Assembly (NCBI GenBank): GCA_964247745.1
Contig: CAXTVT010000014.1
Location: 1-55,842, forward strand
Origin: RH-AL1 sp964247745
GTDB taxonomy: Bacteria; Pseudomonadota; Alphaproteobacteria; Rhizobiales; Beijerinckiaceae
Reading direction: 5' to 3'
Length of the DNA stretch: 55,842 nt
The notes under the pieces were generated by a model. That model saw nothing but the letters and a program-made list of their open reading frames with translations. It was not told the origin of the DNA and did no database searches. A program made the translations under genes and the position numbers. Positions 8,605-16,726 of the stretch are shown here, piece by piece (the first letter of the stretch is position 1; each line of letters begins with the position of its first letter).

Positions 8605-8673
8605 GGAGGGCGGGCGATCCTGTCTTCGGTGCTCGGCATATAGGCGCAAACGGCAGGCCGCGCGACCCGCGGT

Positions 8674-9126
8674 TCAACTCGCGCGGTAACGGTTGCCGAT
8701 GTCGTGCGCGAGGCGGCTGCTCTCGTCGAGAAAGCGCCGGATCACCAACCGCGCGTTCGCCGTGCAGGTGCGATAGGTCAATCCGTATCCTTGCAGGCCG
8801 CGATTGTAGGCACCGGCGAGCCGATCCTTGCGCGCGGGCGGGCTCCCTTCCGCGTCGAGCAGGGCCTGCATGCGCTGGCGCCATTGGCCGGCATCGGGGG
8901 CGCCGCAGAGCTGACGCATGGTGGTCAGCGCGCCGAGCACCTCGGCCAGGCGCAGCAACTGCGGATCGTAGGGGCGATCGTCGGGTGGCGTCGCGGGAGG
9001 TGGCGAGGGCGTCGGTGCCACGACGGCTTTCTCCGCCTTGCGCGAATGCGTGGCCGCCACAGACGGCTGGACCGACAGCATCGCCGAAGCGGCGATCGCG
9101 ACGCGGGCGGCGGAAGCGCGCGTCAC
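8674..9126 (-). CDS. secreted TIGR02301 family protein of unknown function
   Basis: The 150-residue protein starts with a GTG at 9126 that overlaps the stop codon of the NUDIX gene (GTGA), so translation is probably coupled. An N-terminal signal sequence (RASAARVAIAASAMLSVQPSVAA) is followed by a Pro-rich linker and a helical domain. The domain contains YDPQLLRLAEVLGALTTMRQLC, WRQRMQALLDAE, RLAGAYNRGLQGYGLTYRTCT, and ARLVIRRFLDESSRLA. This pattern matches the alphaproteobacterial family TIGR02301, which has no assigned function. The two Cys, one after each central helix, are a family hallmark and may pair in the periplasm. It is the last gene of the pdxH-NUDIX-TIGR02301 run. Confidence 0.82.
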   Translation of the reverse strand: MTRASAARVAIAASAMLSVQPSVAATHSRKAEKAVVAPTPSPPPATPPDDRPYDPQLLRLAEVLGALTTMRQLCGAPDAGQWRQRMQALLDAEGSPPARKDRLAGAYNRGLQGYGLTYRTCTANARLVIRRFLDESSRLAHDIGNRYRAS

Positions 9127-9587
9127 GACGCGAGGGCCGCCAGCTGCCAGGCGCCTTCGAGCACGGGCAGGAGTTGGTCGGTCACGGGCAGAACCGCGAG
9201 ATCGGCGCGATTGGCCCAGAGGATTTCGCTGGCTTCCGGCCCGGTGACACCCTCGCCCGAGAGCCACGCTGCGACGAACGAGGCGACGACGAAGTGCCGT
9301 CGAACGGCGCCGACCTCATCGTGCTCGACGACCTCGACGTGACGGTTGAAGGCGAGGATCCGGGCGTAGACGCCGGTTTCCTCCTCGAGTTCACGCAACG
9401 CTGCCTCGGTCAAGGTCTCGCCCGGCTCGACAAGGCCGCCCGGCAGGCTGAAGCGGCCCGCACCGGGTGGCCTCGCGCGGCGCGCCAACAGTACGCGGTC
9501 GTCGCGGATGACGGCGACGCTTGCAGCCAGGATCGGACGCGACGGGTAGCTGCGATCGTCGACGGCGGGGACGGTTGCGGCGGTCAC
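9123..9587 (-). CDS. NUDIX hydrolase
   Basis: NUDIX hydrolases cleave nucleoside diphosphates linked to another moiety. The 154-residue protein has a full Nudix box at about residues 51-73 (GX5E...REXXEEXG: GLVEPGE followed by RELEEETGV), so Mg2+-dependent catalysis should be intact. The GTG start at 9587 overlaps the pdxH stop codon (GTGA), and its own stop overlaps the next gene in the same way, giving two coupled junctions in a row. The N-terminal PILAASVAVIRDDRVLLARRA is typical of ADP-ribose or sugar-nucleotide hydrolases in alphaproteobacteria. The substrate cannot be read from sequence. Confidence 0.92.
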   Translation of the reverse strand: MTAATVPAVDDRSYPSRPILAASVAVIRDDRVLLARRARPPGAGRFSLPGGLVEPGETLTEAALRELEEETGVYARILAFNRHVEVVEHDEVGAVRRHFVVASFVAAWLSGEGVTGPEASEILWANRADLAVLPVTDQLLPVLEGAWQLAALAS

Positions 9588-10198
9588 GGCGACAGACGCG
9601 CCTTGGTCCACGCGCTCGCCGATGTCTCGCGTGCGAACAGGATGCGATCGTGGAGCCGGAACTCGCCGTCCGACCAGAACTCGATCTGGAGTGGCAGGAT
9701 GCGAAAGCCACTCCAGTGCGGCGGTCGCGGCACGATCTCGTCGGGGTACCGCGCTTCGACATCGGTGACAGCCTGCTCGAGCGCGGCGCGCGACGCGATC
9801 GGGCGCGATTGCGCGCTGGCCCAGGCCCCGATGCGGCTGCCACGCGGGCGGCCGGCGAAATAGGCGTCGGCCTCGGCGTCGCTCACGACCTCGATCGGGC
9901 CGCGGATGCGAACTTGCTTGCGCTGGCTCTTCCAATGAAACAAGGCCGCCGCCTTGGGCTGCGCCTGCAACTCGCGGCCCTTCGCGCTTTCGAAGTTGGT
10001 GTAGAAGACGAAGCCGCGCTCGTTCCAGGCCTTGCACAGGACCATCCTGAGGTCGGGCAGGCCGGCGGAATCGACGCTCGCCACCGCCATGGCGGTCGGA
10101 TCGTTGGGCTCCGTTAACCCTGCCGCCTCCTGCCACGTGCCGAACAGCACGAAAGGATCGTCCGCGACCGAAAGCTCACACGTCTTTAACTCGGCCAA
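9584..10198 (-). CDS. pdxH: pyridoxamine 5'-phosphate oxidase
   Basis: PdxH is the FMN enzyme that oxidises pyridoxamine or pyridoxine 5'-phosphate to pyridoxal 5'-phosphate. The 204-residue protein carries the FMN/substrate signature (LPDLRMVLCKAWNERGFVFYTN), the SAKGRELQ...AALFHWKS block, VRIRGPIEVVSDAEADAYF and the FWSDGEFRLHDR segment near the C-terminus. The start is a TTG at 10198 with GAGG seven nucleotides upstream; no ATG gives a full-length product. It is the first gene of a three-gene coupled run with the NUDIX hydrolase and TIGR02301 genes. It lies only 29 nt from a divergent lipoprotein gene, so the promoters must overlap or lie inside coding sequence. Confidence 0.95.
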   Translation of the reverse strand: MAELKTCELSVADDPFVLFGTWQEAAGLTEPNDPTAMAVASVDSAGLPDLRMVLCKAWNERGFVFYTNFESAKGRELQAQPKAAALFHWKSQRKQVRIRGPIEVVSDAEADAYFAGRPRGSRIGAWASAQSRPIASRAALEQAVTDVEARYPDEIVPRPPHWSGFRILPLQIEFWSDGEFRLHDRILFARETSASAWTKARLSP

Positions 10199-10227
10199 AA
10201 TAACGTCCTCGTGATGGATTTGAGTGC

Positions 10228-10713
10228 GTGAGTTCCGGCGTGCCCCACGATTTCACCCTTAACGCAGCCACACCGGGGACGTCACCCGAATGCCGGCTTG
10301 TCCGCCGGCTCGGCTGGTGCGTCTTCTTCGCCTTCGCTCCGGTGCTCGGCGGCTGCGCGATGTCGTTCCCGATGGCCTCACTCTTGCCCGGCGACGATGT
10401 CACCGCCTCGAACTCGCCCATCCCGTTCGGCCGCCTTCTCGACGAAGAGGGGCGCCGCCGCGAAAAGGCGGCGCTGGCCACCGCGCTCGATCCGCAGGGC
10501 GATGGCGCGACGGTGAAGTGGGACAACGCCAAGTCCGGCGACATGGGCGCGTTCACCGCCATAGAAAAGGCCTTCAGTAGGGACGGCAAGATCTGCCGTG
10601 GCTTCATCGGCGAGTTGAAACAGGGCGACTCGACCCGAAAGCTGCATGGCACCGCCTGCGCCGAATCAGCCGGCGAGTGGAAGGTGACCGAGAGCAAGCC
10701 TCTCAAGTCCTGA
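10228..10713 (+). CDS. lipoprotein with RT0821/Lpp0805-type surface-antigen domain
   Basis: The 161-residue protein has an N-terminal hydrophobic segment ending in a lipobox (FAFAPVLGGC), so it is predicted to be lipidated and envelope-bound. The mature domain shows VKWDNAKSGDMGAFTAIEKAFSRDGKICRGFIGEL, LHGTACAES and GEWKVTESKP. This is the pattern of the 17-kDa/RT0821-like surface antigen family seen in rickettsiae and Hyphomicrobiales. The GTG at 10228 gives an unusually long n-region before the hydrophobic core, and the in-frame GTG at 10240 is an alternative. The role is probably structural; no catalytic motif is present. Confidence 0.75.
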   Translation: MSSGVPHDFTLNAATPGTSPECRLVRRLGWCVFFAFAPVLGGCAMSFPMASLLPGDDVTASNSPIPFGRLLDEEGRRREKAALATALDPQGDGATVKWDNAKSGDMGAFTAIEKAFSRDGKICRGFIGELKQGDSTRKLHGTACAESAGEWKVTESKPLKS

Positions 10714-10761
10714 GCCGCTCGTTTGCCCGCCAAAGACGACCAGCGACCGATCAGCGGCCGA

Positions 10762-11982
10762 TCAGCGGCCGAGAATGCCGTTTCCAAACTGCTTGAAGCG
10801 CTCGCTGTAATTGTCGCGTGCCTCCATGTCGATCGCCGCCGTCGGGGCGCTGACGACCAGGCCAGCCGCGTCGCCGGCGCGCGAAAACGCGCCGCTCGAA
10901 TAGGTGAACAACGTATCGCTGAAGCGCTGGCCGCCGTCGGTGATCGCCTGTCCGTGCGCAAGCCGCGTGCCGATCAGCTCGACGATCTCCGGGCTGGTCG
11001 CGAACGTGTCATGGTTGAGCCCGCCGCTCGATCCCAGAAGCGACAGATCGTAGACCGCGATCTTGTCGTGCTGCAGCATCGAACGATACGGCTCCTTCAT
11101 CGGATCGATGTCGCCGAGCCGCGCCTTCGACCCCCAGACGTTCTTCGACAACTCCAGCGCCTTGTCCGAACGCGACAAGAACAGCACGAAATTCGGCTTC
11201 ACCGGACCCATGTCGGCGATCTGTTCGCGGGCGATGTCGATGTCGACGTCGGGTGCCGCGAGCAGCACGTTCTTGATCTTCGGCGGGATGCGGCCGCCAC
11301 GGATCGCCATCTGGCGCAGGCTTTCGAGCAGCAGCCAATTGCCCATCGAATGCGCCAGGATCGACACCTCCCCAACGCTCGGATCGGCGCAGAGGCCCTG
11401 CAGCACGTCCTCGAGTTGGTTGCGGCTGTAGGTCGAGCTCTCGCGATCGTAGCCGTAGGCGAGCGCACTGCCCTTCGAGGGCCAGGTGAACAGCACCGGC
11501 ACGGCCTCCGTGCCGCTGTCGTGCACGATTTGGGCGAAGCGATAGACCGCGTCCTCGAACTTGTTGTTGAAGCCGTGGACGAAGACCAGCACCTGTTTCT
11601 TGGGCGAACGCCGAAGCTCGCTATGCACCAGCGACAAGGCCGTCTGGCGATCGATGATCGCGGTGTGCTTGGTCACGAAGTTGACCGCGGGATCGCCGGG
11701 CAGCTGCTTGGGCCATTGGACCTCCCCGACGGTCCGCGCCGAATCCGGAGGGATCGAAACCTGGATGTCGGCGAACGCCATCGCATCCGCCCGCAGCCCA
11801 TTGAACATGATGCCGGGCGAGGCATCCTGGCCACGCGTCGTCGCCACCAGGACGTTGACGTCGCTGGTCCCCGGCGCGCTGGCCATCACCGGCATCAGCA
11901 CGCCGTGGGGATGATCCGCGCAGGCGTTCAACATGAACGCTCCTGCAACGAGGGGGACGAGCCGGCGCGACACCGTCTTCAT
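10762..11982 (-). CDS. alpha/beta-hydrolase lipoprotein (DUF900 family)
   Basis: The 406-residue protein from the ATG at 11982 (MKTVSRRLVPLVAGAFMLNAC) has a lipobox LNAC and should be a lipoprotein. It resembles DUF900/COG4782 esterase-like proteins: KQVLVFVHGFNNKFEDAVYR, VPVLFTWPSKGSALAYGYDRES, then the nucleophile elbow HSMGNWLLLE (Ser of GxSxG-like HSMG). VLLAAPDVD and the late GLNHDTF motif, likely carrying the catalytic His, follow. The triad therefore looks complete. The open frame continues upstream to 12111, but the signal sequence fixes the start. The substrate is unknown; a lipid or peptidoglycan-linked ester is possible but unproven. Confidence 0.88.
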   Translation of the reverse strand: MKTVSRRLVPLVAGAFMLNACADHPHGVLMPVMASAPGTSDVNVLVATTRGQDASPGIMFNGLRADAMAFADIQVSIPPDSARTVGEVQWPKQLPGDPAVNFVTKHTAIIDRQTALSLVHSELRRSPKKQVLVFVHGFNNKFEDAVYRFAQIVHDSGTEAVPVLFTWPSKGSALAYGYDRESSTYSRNQLEDVLQGLCADPSVGEVSILAHSMGNWLLLESLRQMAIRGGRIPPKIKNVLLAAPDVDIDIAREQIADMGPVKPNFVLFLSRSDKALELSKNVWGSKARLGDIDPMKEPYRSMLQHDKIAVYDLSLLGSSGGLNHDTFATSPEIVELIGTRLAHGQAITDGGQRFSDTLFTYSSGAFSRAGDAAGLVVSAPTAAIDMEARDNYSERFKQFGNGILGR

Positions 11983-12114
11983 GTTGATGTCCCAAGGGCG
12001 GCGCAGCGGCGCGGAAGGTGAAGCGTCAAGCGTAACGTCTTGGACGGTGGCGGGATCACCTCCGCCCGAAAACCGTGTCGAGTGTGTCTCGCGGATCACA
12101 AACAGCCGCAAGGA

Positions 12115-12993
12115 TCAGGCCGCGCGGCCGAGGCGCTCCTGGCCTTGAGTCGCAGTGGCGTTCTGCGGATCGAAATTGAGAGCCCGCTTGTACATTTCCG
12201 ACGCCTTGGCGCGATTGCCCTGCTTCTCGTAGGCGAGGCCGAGACCTGCCCAAGCGCTGCCGTTCTTATTATTGACGTTGAGCGCGGCGTTGAAGTCCTC
12301 GATCGCCTTGTCGGGCTTTCCGACCGCGATCAGGCTTTCGCCGCGTGCTTGATAGGGCGCCGCCTTGAAGGGGTCGCGGTCGATCGCATTATCGAAATTG
12401 GTGATCGCCTGGGGCTGGTTGCCCTGGCGTTGGTAGAGCAGCCCACGAGCGTGGAAGGCCTGGGCATCCTCGGGGTTGAGCCGGATGGCGGTGTTGAGGT
12501 CGCTCATCGCCGGATCGAGCTGACCCTGCGTGCGCTCGAGGTTGCCGCGACCCAGATAGGCCGGCGCGTGGTTGGGATTGGCTGCGATGGCACGATTGAA
12601 GTCGGCCAAGGCGGCATCGTTGCGGCCGGTCTGGCGATAGGCCAGAGCGCGGTCGGTCAGGGCCGCCGAGCTGTTGGGGTCGATCTGGATCGCGTGGCTG
12701 AAGTCGCCGATGGCATTGTCGAACTGGCCGACGCGGGCATAGGCCACGCCGCGCGTCGTGAGCGCTTCGGCGCTCTGCGGATTGCGCTCGACGACGTCGC
12801 TCAGCGACGCGAGGTTGGCCTGCGCCGCCTCGGGCGTCTCCCTGGTGATTTCTGCGACGCCCGTTCCGGGAGCGCTCGGGGATCCGTTGAGACCGCTCGA
12901 ACCGCCGCAGGCCGCCAGCGCCGACGCCAAGGCGATGACGCCCGCGAAAGTCGCGGCCGGGCGGATCGTGTCGAACGAAAGCGCTGCGGTCAT
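12115..12993 (-). CDS. TPR-repeat lipoprotein
   Basis: The 292-residue protein from the ATG at 12993 has a signal peptide ending in a lipobox (ALASALAACGGSS). About six consecutive tetratricopeptide repeats fill the rest: AEALTTRGVAYARVGQFDNA, AALTDRALAYRQTGRND, APAYLGRGNLERTQGQLD, AQAFHARGLLYQRQGNQPQ, AAPYQARGESLIAVGKPDK, and GSAWAGLGLAYEKQGNRAK. It ends in ERLGRAA. It resembles NlpI-like or other envelope TPR adaptors; TPR proteins act as protein-binding scaffolds, so a partner is expected but not identifiable. It is upstream of the alpha/beta-hydrolase lipoprotein on the same strand with a 132-nt gap. Confidence 0.9.
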   Translation of the reverse strand: MTAALSFDTIRPAATFAGVIALASALAACGGSSGLNGSPSAPGTGVAEITRETPEAAQANLASLSDVVERNPQSAEALTTRGVAYARVGQFDNAIGDFSHAIQIDPNSSAALTDRALAYRQTGRNDAALADFNRAIAANPNHAPAYLGRGNLERTQGQLDPAMSDLNTAIRLNPEDAQAFHARGLLYQRQGNQPQAITNFDNAIDRDPFKAAPYQARGESLIAVGKPDKAIEDFNAALNVNNKNGSAWAGLGLAYEKQGNRAKASEMYKRALNFDPQNATATQGQERLGRAA

Positions 12994-13135
12994 TCCCGTT
13001 GTCCTGGTCGCCCCGAGCCGTCGGGCGCGCAAGCATATCCGCCATAAGAGCAACCAATCCGGCGAGAATTGGACGCTGCGAAGATGCTTAACCAGGACTT
13101 ACCCGACCGCCGTTGCCAAAGGGTAAACGAAGCGC

Positions 13136-13378
13136 TCAGCGCACCCCCGCGACGACAGGCTTCGGTTTCATCGGCAACAAGCCTTCGCGCTGCAGTTTCT
13201 TGCGCGCCAGCTTGCGCGCGCGGCGAACCGCCTCCGCCTGCTCGCGCGCTCGCTTCTCCGACGGTTTCTCGTAGTGGCCGCGCAGTTTCATTTCGCGGAA
13301 GATGCCTTCGCGCTGCATCTTCTTTTTCAGCGCTTTCAGCGCCTGATCGACGTTGTTGTCGCGAACGAGAACCTGCAC
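13136..13378 (-). CDS. rpsU: 30S ribosomal protein S21
   Basis: S21 is a small basic protein of the 30S subunit involved in initiation. The 80-residue sequence MQVLVRDNNVDQALKALKKK continues with MQREGIFREMKLRGHYEKPSEKRARE, the highly conserved S21 signature. It ends in a Lys/Arg-rich tail extended beyond the E. coli protein, as is usual in alphaproteobacteria. It stands alone between the TPR lipoprotein and mobA. Identification is secure. Confidence 0.96.
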   Translation of the reverse strand: MQVLVRDNNVDQALKALKKKMQREGIFREMKLRGHYEKPSEKRAREQAEAVRRARKLARKKLQREGLLPMKPKPVVAGVR

Positions 13379-13517
13379 GCTTCACCCTTTGTCGGCGCGG
13401 CGGCCGTTTGGTCTGGACCAGGCAAACCGAAGGCGGTTTCGCTCATCGGAACAGAATCCGGCTAGCAGAGCATTCCAGCCTTGTCCACAGCCGCGACAAC
13501 GGTCTTTTCACCACCTG

Positions 13518-14132
13518 TCACCGGCCGGCAACGAGGCTGGCCAAAGCGCTCTCCGCGGCGATCAGATCGTCGGGCGTGTTGACGTTCAGGAACGGGTCTA
13601 AAGGATAAGACGACCATTCGACGGTAGCGAGGGGATAGCGCGCGGCGAAGACGCCCACCTTACGCAGCCCTTCAACGATCAGCGCGCGTCGCAGATCCTC
13701 GCGTAACCCTGCCGACCATAACGCCACGACGCCGTGAGCGTTGTCGCCGGATCGTGCCCGCACGATCGCCGCGCCATCCGACACACGGCGATCCTCCAGT
13801 CTGGCGACGAGGTTCTCGGGAAGAAAAGGTGCGTCGGCGGGTACGGTCAGGACGAAGCTGTCACCGGGATGGTGGGTCGCGACATGGTCGAACCCGGCGA
13901 GAAGACCGGCAAGCGGTCCAAGGTGGTCAGGCAGGGTGTCGGGCACCACCAGGCAGCCTAGCGCCGCGAACCGCGCGGGATCTCCGTTGGCATTGATGAC
14001 GATGGTCTCGCACTGCCCGCGAAGCGCGGCGAGAATTCGTTCGATGATCGGGACGCCTCCGACGCGCAGGAAGCCTTTTTCCTCGCCGCCCATTCGGCTT
14101 GCGAGACCACCGGCGAGAACGATCGCGATCAC
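13518..14132 (-). CDS. mobA: molybdenum cofactor guanylyltransferase
   Basis: MobA transfers GMP from GTP to molybdopterin to form the guanine dinucleotide cofactor used by the DMSO reductase family. The 204-residue protein starts with GTG at 14132 (VIAIVLAGGLASRMGGEEKG), preceded by AAGGAAG. That N-terminal segment is the GTP-binding LAGGxSxRMGxxK loop. LGPLAGLLAGF, FVLTVPADAPFLPENLV and the C-terminal FLNVNTPDDL are also family motifs. A second Moco gene, mogA, is at 20239, so the organism makes molybdoenzymes. The open frame upstream to 14195 looks non-coding. Confidence 0.94.
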   Translation of the reverse strand: MIAIVLAGGLASRMGGEEKGFLRVGGVPIIERILAALRGQCETIVINANGDPARFAALGCLVVPDTLPDHLGPLAGLLAGFDHVATHHPGDSFVLTVPADAPFLPENLVARLEDRRVSDGAAIVRARSGDNAHGVVALWSAGLREDLRRALIVEGLRKVGVFAARYPLATVEWSSYPLDPFLNVNTPDDLIAAESALASLVAGR

Positions 14133-14549
14133 GGTTCTTCCTTCTGCAATGCGCAGCGTAAAGGAGAGCGACCTCCTGGCATGCGACCAACGCATAGATC
14201 ATGATCCTGCCCGTCTTGCGCGATCCGTACGATCGGATCTTGCGTCAAAAGCTTGACGGCAAACCTTGCGGTCCACCCTATCCGCCAAGGCGATGACGAT
14301 CGATCTTTCCGACCGAAGGCAAGTAGAGCTTGCCGTAATCTCAAGAGTTGATCGAAAGACAAGATCGATCGCGATCGTTCACGGCAGAGACGCCGTCTTG
14401 TTCGAATTGCGGCATAGTTCTGTTCACCAAAGACGGAAGATCGTTCGGTTTTTCTGCGGCTGCACTTTAAAAATATCTGCGTCAAGACTGTCGTGGGCCG
14501 CACGCTTTCAATAGGACGCCTCGCTCTGCAACGAGACGGGGACTTCTCT
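14133..14549. other. 417-nt intergenic region between divergent mobA and rlpA
   Basis: I see no convincing gene here. An open frame at 14266-14514 (+) has an in-frame ATG at 14293, but it lacks a recognisable domain and a good ribosome binding site. The composition is visibly more AT-rich than the neighbouring genes, and an AT-rich patch (ACTTTAAAAATATCTG) around 14463-14478 could hold the rlpA promoter. Confidence 0.4.
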
Positions 14550-15044
14550 TTGACCCATAAGACGATCACCATCGCGGCTGTGCTCGCGGCGGCAGCATCC
14601 ATGCCGAATGGCGGAGCCCAAGCCACAGGCCGACACCACGGGTGGCATCCCCACGCTTCGATGGCGCGACATGGTGAGCGAGAGCACCGACGCTACGTTC
14701 GCCACGTCGGACACTTCTTTCGTCACGCGACGGTGCAAGCGCCACGCGTCGCCGGCATCGGCGGCATACAGGAGGGACGCGCCTCCTTTTACGCGGGAGG
14801 CCGTACCGCCAACGGGAGCTTCGTCGGCGCGGCCACCTGCGCGCATCGCTCGCTGCCTTTCGGAACCAAGGTCCTCGTCACCAACCTCGCCAATGCCAGG
14901 CAGGCGATCCTGACCGTCAACGACCGCGGCCCGTTCGTGCGCGGGCGCGTGCTCGACGTGTCGCGAGGCGCGGCAGGTCTGCTGGGCATGCTCCACGCCG
15001 GCGTGTCGCAGATCCGGATGCAGGTGCTCGGCGGCGCAGGCTGA
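14550..15044 (+). CDS. rlpA: RlpA-like (double-psi beta-barrel) septal ring protein
   Basis: RlpA-type proteins bind denuded peptidoglycan, and some are lytic transglycosylases. The TTG at 14550 with GGGGA upstream gives a signal peptide (THKTITIAAVLAAAASMPNGGAQA); a GTG at 14493 is an alternative. The mature part has a His-rich spacer (GRHHGWHPHASMARHGEREHRR). It then has the DPBB domain: EGRASFYAGGRTANGS, AAHRS-like ATCAHRSLPFGTKVLVTN, ILTVNDRGPFVRGRVLDVSRGAAGLLGM. The catalytic Asp of VNDRGPF and the conserved His are present. There is no SPOR domain, so septal targeting as in E. coli RlpA is not assured. It is convergent with plsC, 3 nt apart. Confidence 0.88.
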   Translation: MTHKTITIAAVLAAAASMPNGGAQATGRHHGWHPHASMARHGEREHRRYVRHVGHFFRHATVQAPRVAGIGGIQEGRASFYAGGRTANGSFVGAATCAHRSLPFGTKVLVTNLANARQAILTVNDRGPFVRGRVLDVSRGAAGLLGMLHAGVSQIRMQVLGGAG

Positions 15045-15047
15045 CGA

Positions 15048-15899
15048 TCACGACCGCGGGACCGCACGGAGGACGCGGGTTGCGCCGTCGTTCTTCGCCG
15101 GCCCGCGCCGGATCGGGGCGCAAGCCTCGGCGACCAAGGCTTCGGTCGCAGGCTCGATGGCATCCTGCAACGCCCGCATGAAATCGCGCTTCGCGAGGCC
15201 GGTCGCGATCGGCGGCAGGAACTCGATCACCACCGTGCCGGGCCGTCGTCGGAACGATCGTCGCGGCCAGAACAGGCCGGTGTTGAGCGCTACGGGGGTG
15301 CACGGCACGCAAGAACTTGCACACAGCGCCGCGACACCGACCTTGTAGTCCGGCGGCGCGGCGATCGGTTTTCGCGTTCCCTCGGGGAAGATCACGACCT
15401 GTCGCCCGGCTTCGAGCTTCTCCCGCACGGCCGTCTTCAGCAAGGCGATCGCGCCACCTCGCTTGGAGCGGTCCAAGGCGATCTGCTCGCTCGCCCTGAC
15501 ATACCAGCCGAAGAAGGGAACGACGGTCAGCTCTTTCTTCAAGATGTAGGAGAAGTCGTCGAGCACCGTGATCAGAGCGAAGGTTTCGAGAAACGACTGA
15601 TGCTTCACTGCCAGGATCGAGGCTCCCTTTGGCAGGAGATGCAGATTGCGGAACTCGATCCGCGTGCCGCAGATCGCGTGCAGCAGCCAAACCGACGTTC
15701 GCGCCCAGACGCGGATCACGGCCAGGCAGGCGCGCCGACGCATCGCCAGGCACGGCAAGCCAAACACCATCAACCCGGCGAAGGCCGTGTAGAAGGCGAT
15801 GTTGAAGACGACCGAGCGGACCGTGGTCAACGCACCTCGATCATCCCATCCACCTTCGATTTCGCCGGCGGCCTGCTCGGCCGTGGGGGTCGCCACCAT
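15048..15899 (-). CDS. plsC: 1-acyl-sn-glycerol-3-phosphate acyltransferase
   Basis: PlsC acylates lysophosphatidic acid to phosphatidic acid at the inner membrane. The 283-residue protein has an N-terminal membrane segment (VVFNIAFYTAFAGLMVFGLPCLAM) and acyltransferase motif I as HQSFLE. The usual HX4D is HX4E here, a variant seen in related proteins. Motif III is VIFPEGTRKP and motif IV covers CVPCTPVALNTG. The ATG at 15899 has AGGA eight nucleotides upstream. The C-terminal 30 residues are basic and probably unstructured. The acyl acceptor is inferred from family rather than shown. Confidence 0.92.
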   Translation of the reverse strand: MVATPTAEQAAGEIEGGWDDRGALTTVRSVVFNIAFYTAFAGLMVFGLPCLAMRRRACLAVIRVWARTSVWLLHAICGTRIEFRNLHLLPKGASILAVKHQSFLETFALITVLDDFSYILKKELTVVPFFGWYVRASEQIALDRSKRGGAIALLKTAVREKLEAGRQVVIFPEGTRKPIAAPPDYKVGVAALCASSCVPCTPVALNTGLFWPRRSFRRRPGTVVIEFLPPIATGLAKRDFMRALQDAIEPATEALVAEACAPIRRGPAKNDGATRVLRAVPRS

Positions 15900-16078
15900 G
15901 GCGACTTCCTAGCATCGCTGTGGCGTAAGGTCGAACAGGCGCGGCGGCATCGTGGCCAAAGCGCGGCGCGGCGTGGCAAGGAAGCCGCAACCCAGACGTG
16001 GCATGCCAAAGTCGGCACGGGATCATCTTTCGGCCCCAAGGCCGTGATGACGAACACGCAAAGGCTCCGAGATCCCCG

Positions 16079-16726
16079 ATGACTGACCAGAGCCAAGCCG
16101 CCGCACTTCCGCTCGACCCCGCGATCCCGCGGCCGGGAGACGGTGCCTCGAAGCGGCTCTATCGCTGGACGATGGGTCTTGCCGAGAAACCCTCCGCGCC
16201 GCTGTGGCTCGGGGTCATCGCGTTCTGCGAGAGTTCGTTCTTCCCGCTCCCGCCCGATCTCATCCTCGTGCCGATGTCGTTGGCGCGGCCGCGCAGAGCC
16301 TGGCTCTACGCGCTGATCTGCACGCTCGGGTCGGTCGGCGGTGCACTGCTCGGCTACGCCATCGGCGCCCTGCTCTACGCGTCGGTCGGCCGCTGGCTGA
16401 TCCATCTCTACGGCTACGACACCCGGATCGCAGACCTGCGCCACTTCTTCGGGCACTGGGGTTGGGCCTTCATCCTGGTCAAGGGCCTGACGCCGATCCC
16501 CTTCAAGCTCGTCACGATCTTCTGCGGTCTCGTGGCCTACAACCTGCCGCTCTTCGTCCTGCTCTGCGCGGTGACGCGCGGCGTGCGCTTCCTGGTTCTC
16601 GCGGTGCTGCTCACCTTCTTCGGCGAGCCGATCAAGCGGCTGCTCGAGCGCTACTTCGGCGCCTTCATGTTCGGGCTCGCGTTGATCGTCGTGGCGGGCT
16701 TCGTGATCGCCGCGAAGGTGATCTGA
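16079..16726 (+). CDS. YqaA/DedA-family membrane protein
   Basis: The 215-residue protein from the ATG at 16079 belongs to the VTT/DedA superfamily, whose members include lipid carriers such as the undecaprenyl-phosphate flippases. Motifs seen are MGLAEKPSAPLWLGVIAFCESSFFPLPPDL (the re-entrant E...F.P...D segment). Later come GSVGGALLGYAIGALL, FFGHWGWAFILVKGLTPIPFKLVTI and the conserved Arg in VTRGVRF. Four to five hydrophobic segments are visible. Its stop codon abuts the ATG of dsbB, so the two genes are almost certainly co-transcribed. The cargo is unknown. Confidence 0.87.
   Translation: MTDQSQAAALPLDPAIPRPGDGASKRLYRWTMGLAEKPSAPLWLGVIAFCESSFFPLPPDLILVPMSLARPRRAWLYALICTLGSVGGALLGYAIGALLYASVGRWLIHLYGYDTRIADLRHFFGHWGWAFILVKGLTPIPFKLVTIFCGLVAYNLPLFVLLCAVTRGVRFLVLAVLLTFFGEPIKRLLERYFGAFMFGLALIVVAGFVIAAKVI

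Noticed and set aside
10723..12021. 432-codon plus-strand open frame
   Set aside because: Antisense to the alpha/beta-hydrolase lipoprotein; no recognisable domain.
14293..14514. Small plus-strand frame starting MTIDLSDRRQVELAVISRVD
   Set aside because: No convincing ribosome site or homology pattern; could be real but not supported.
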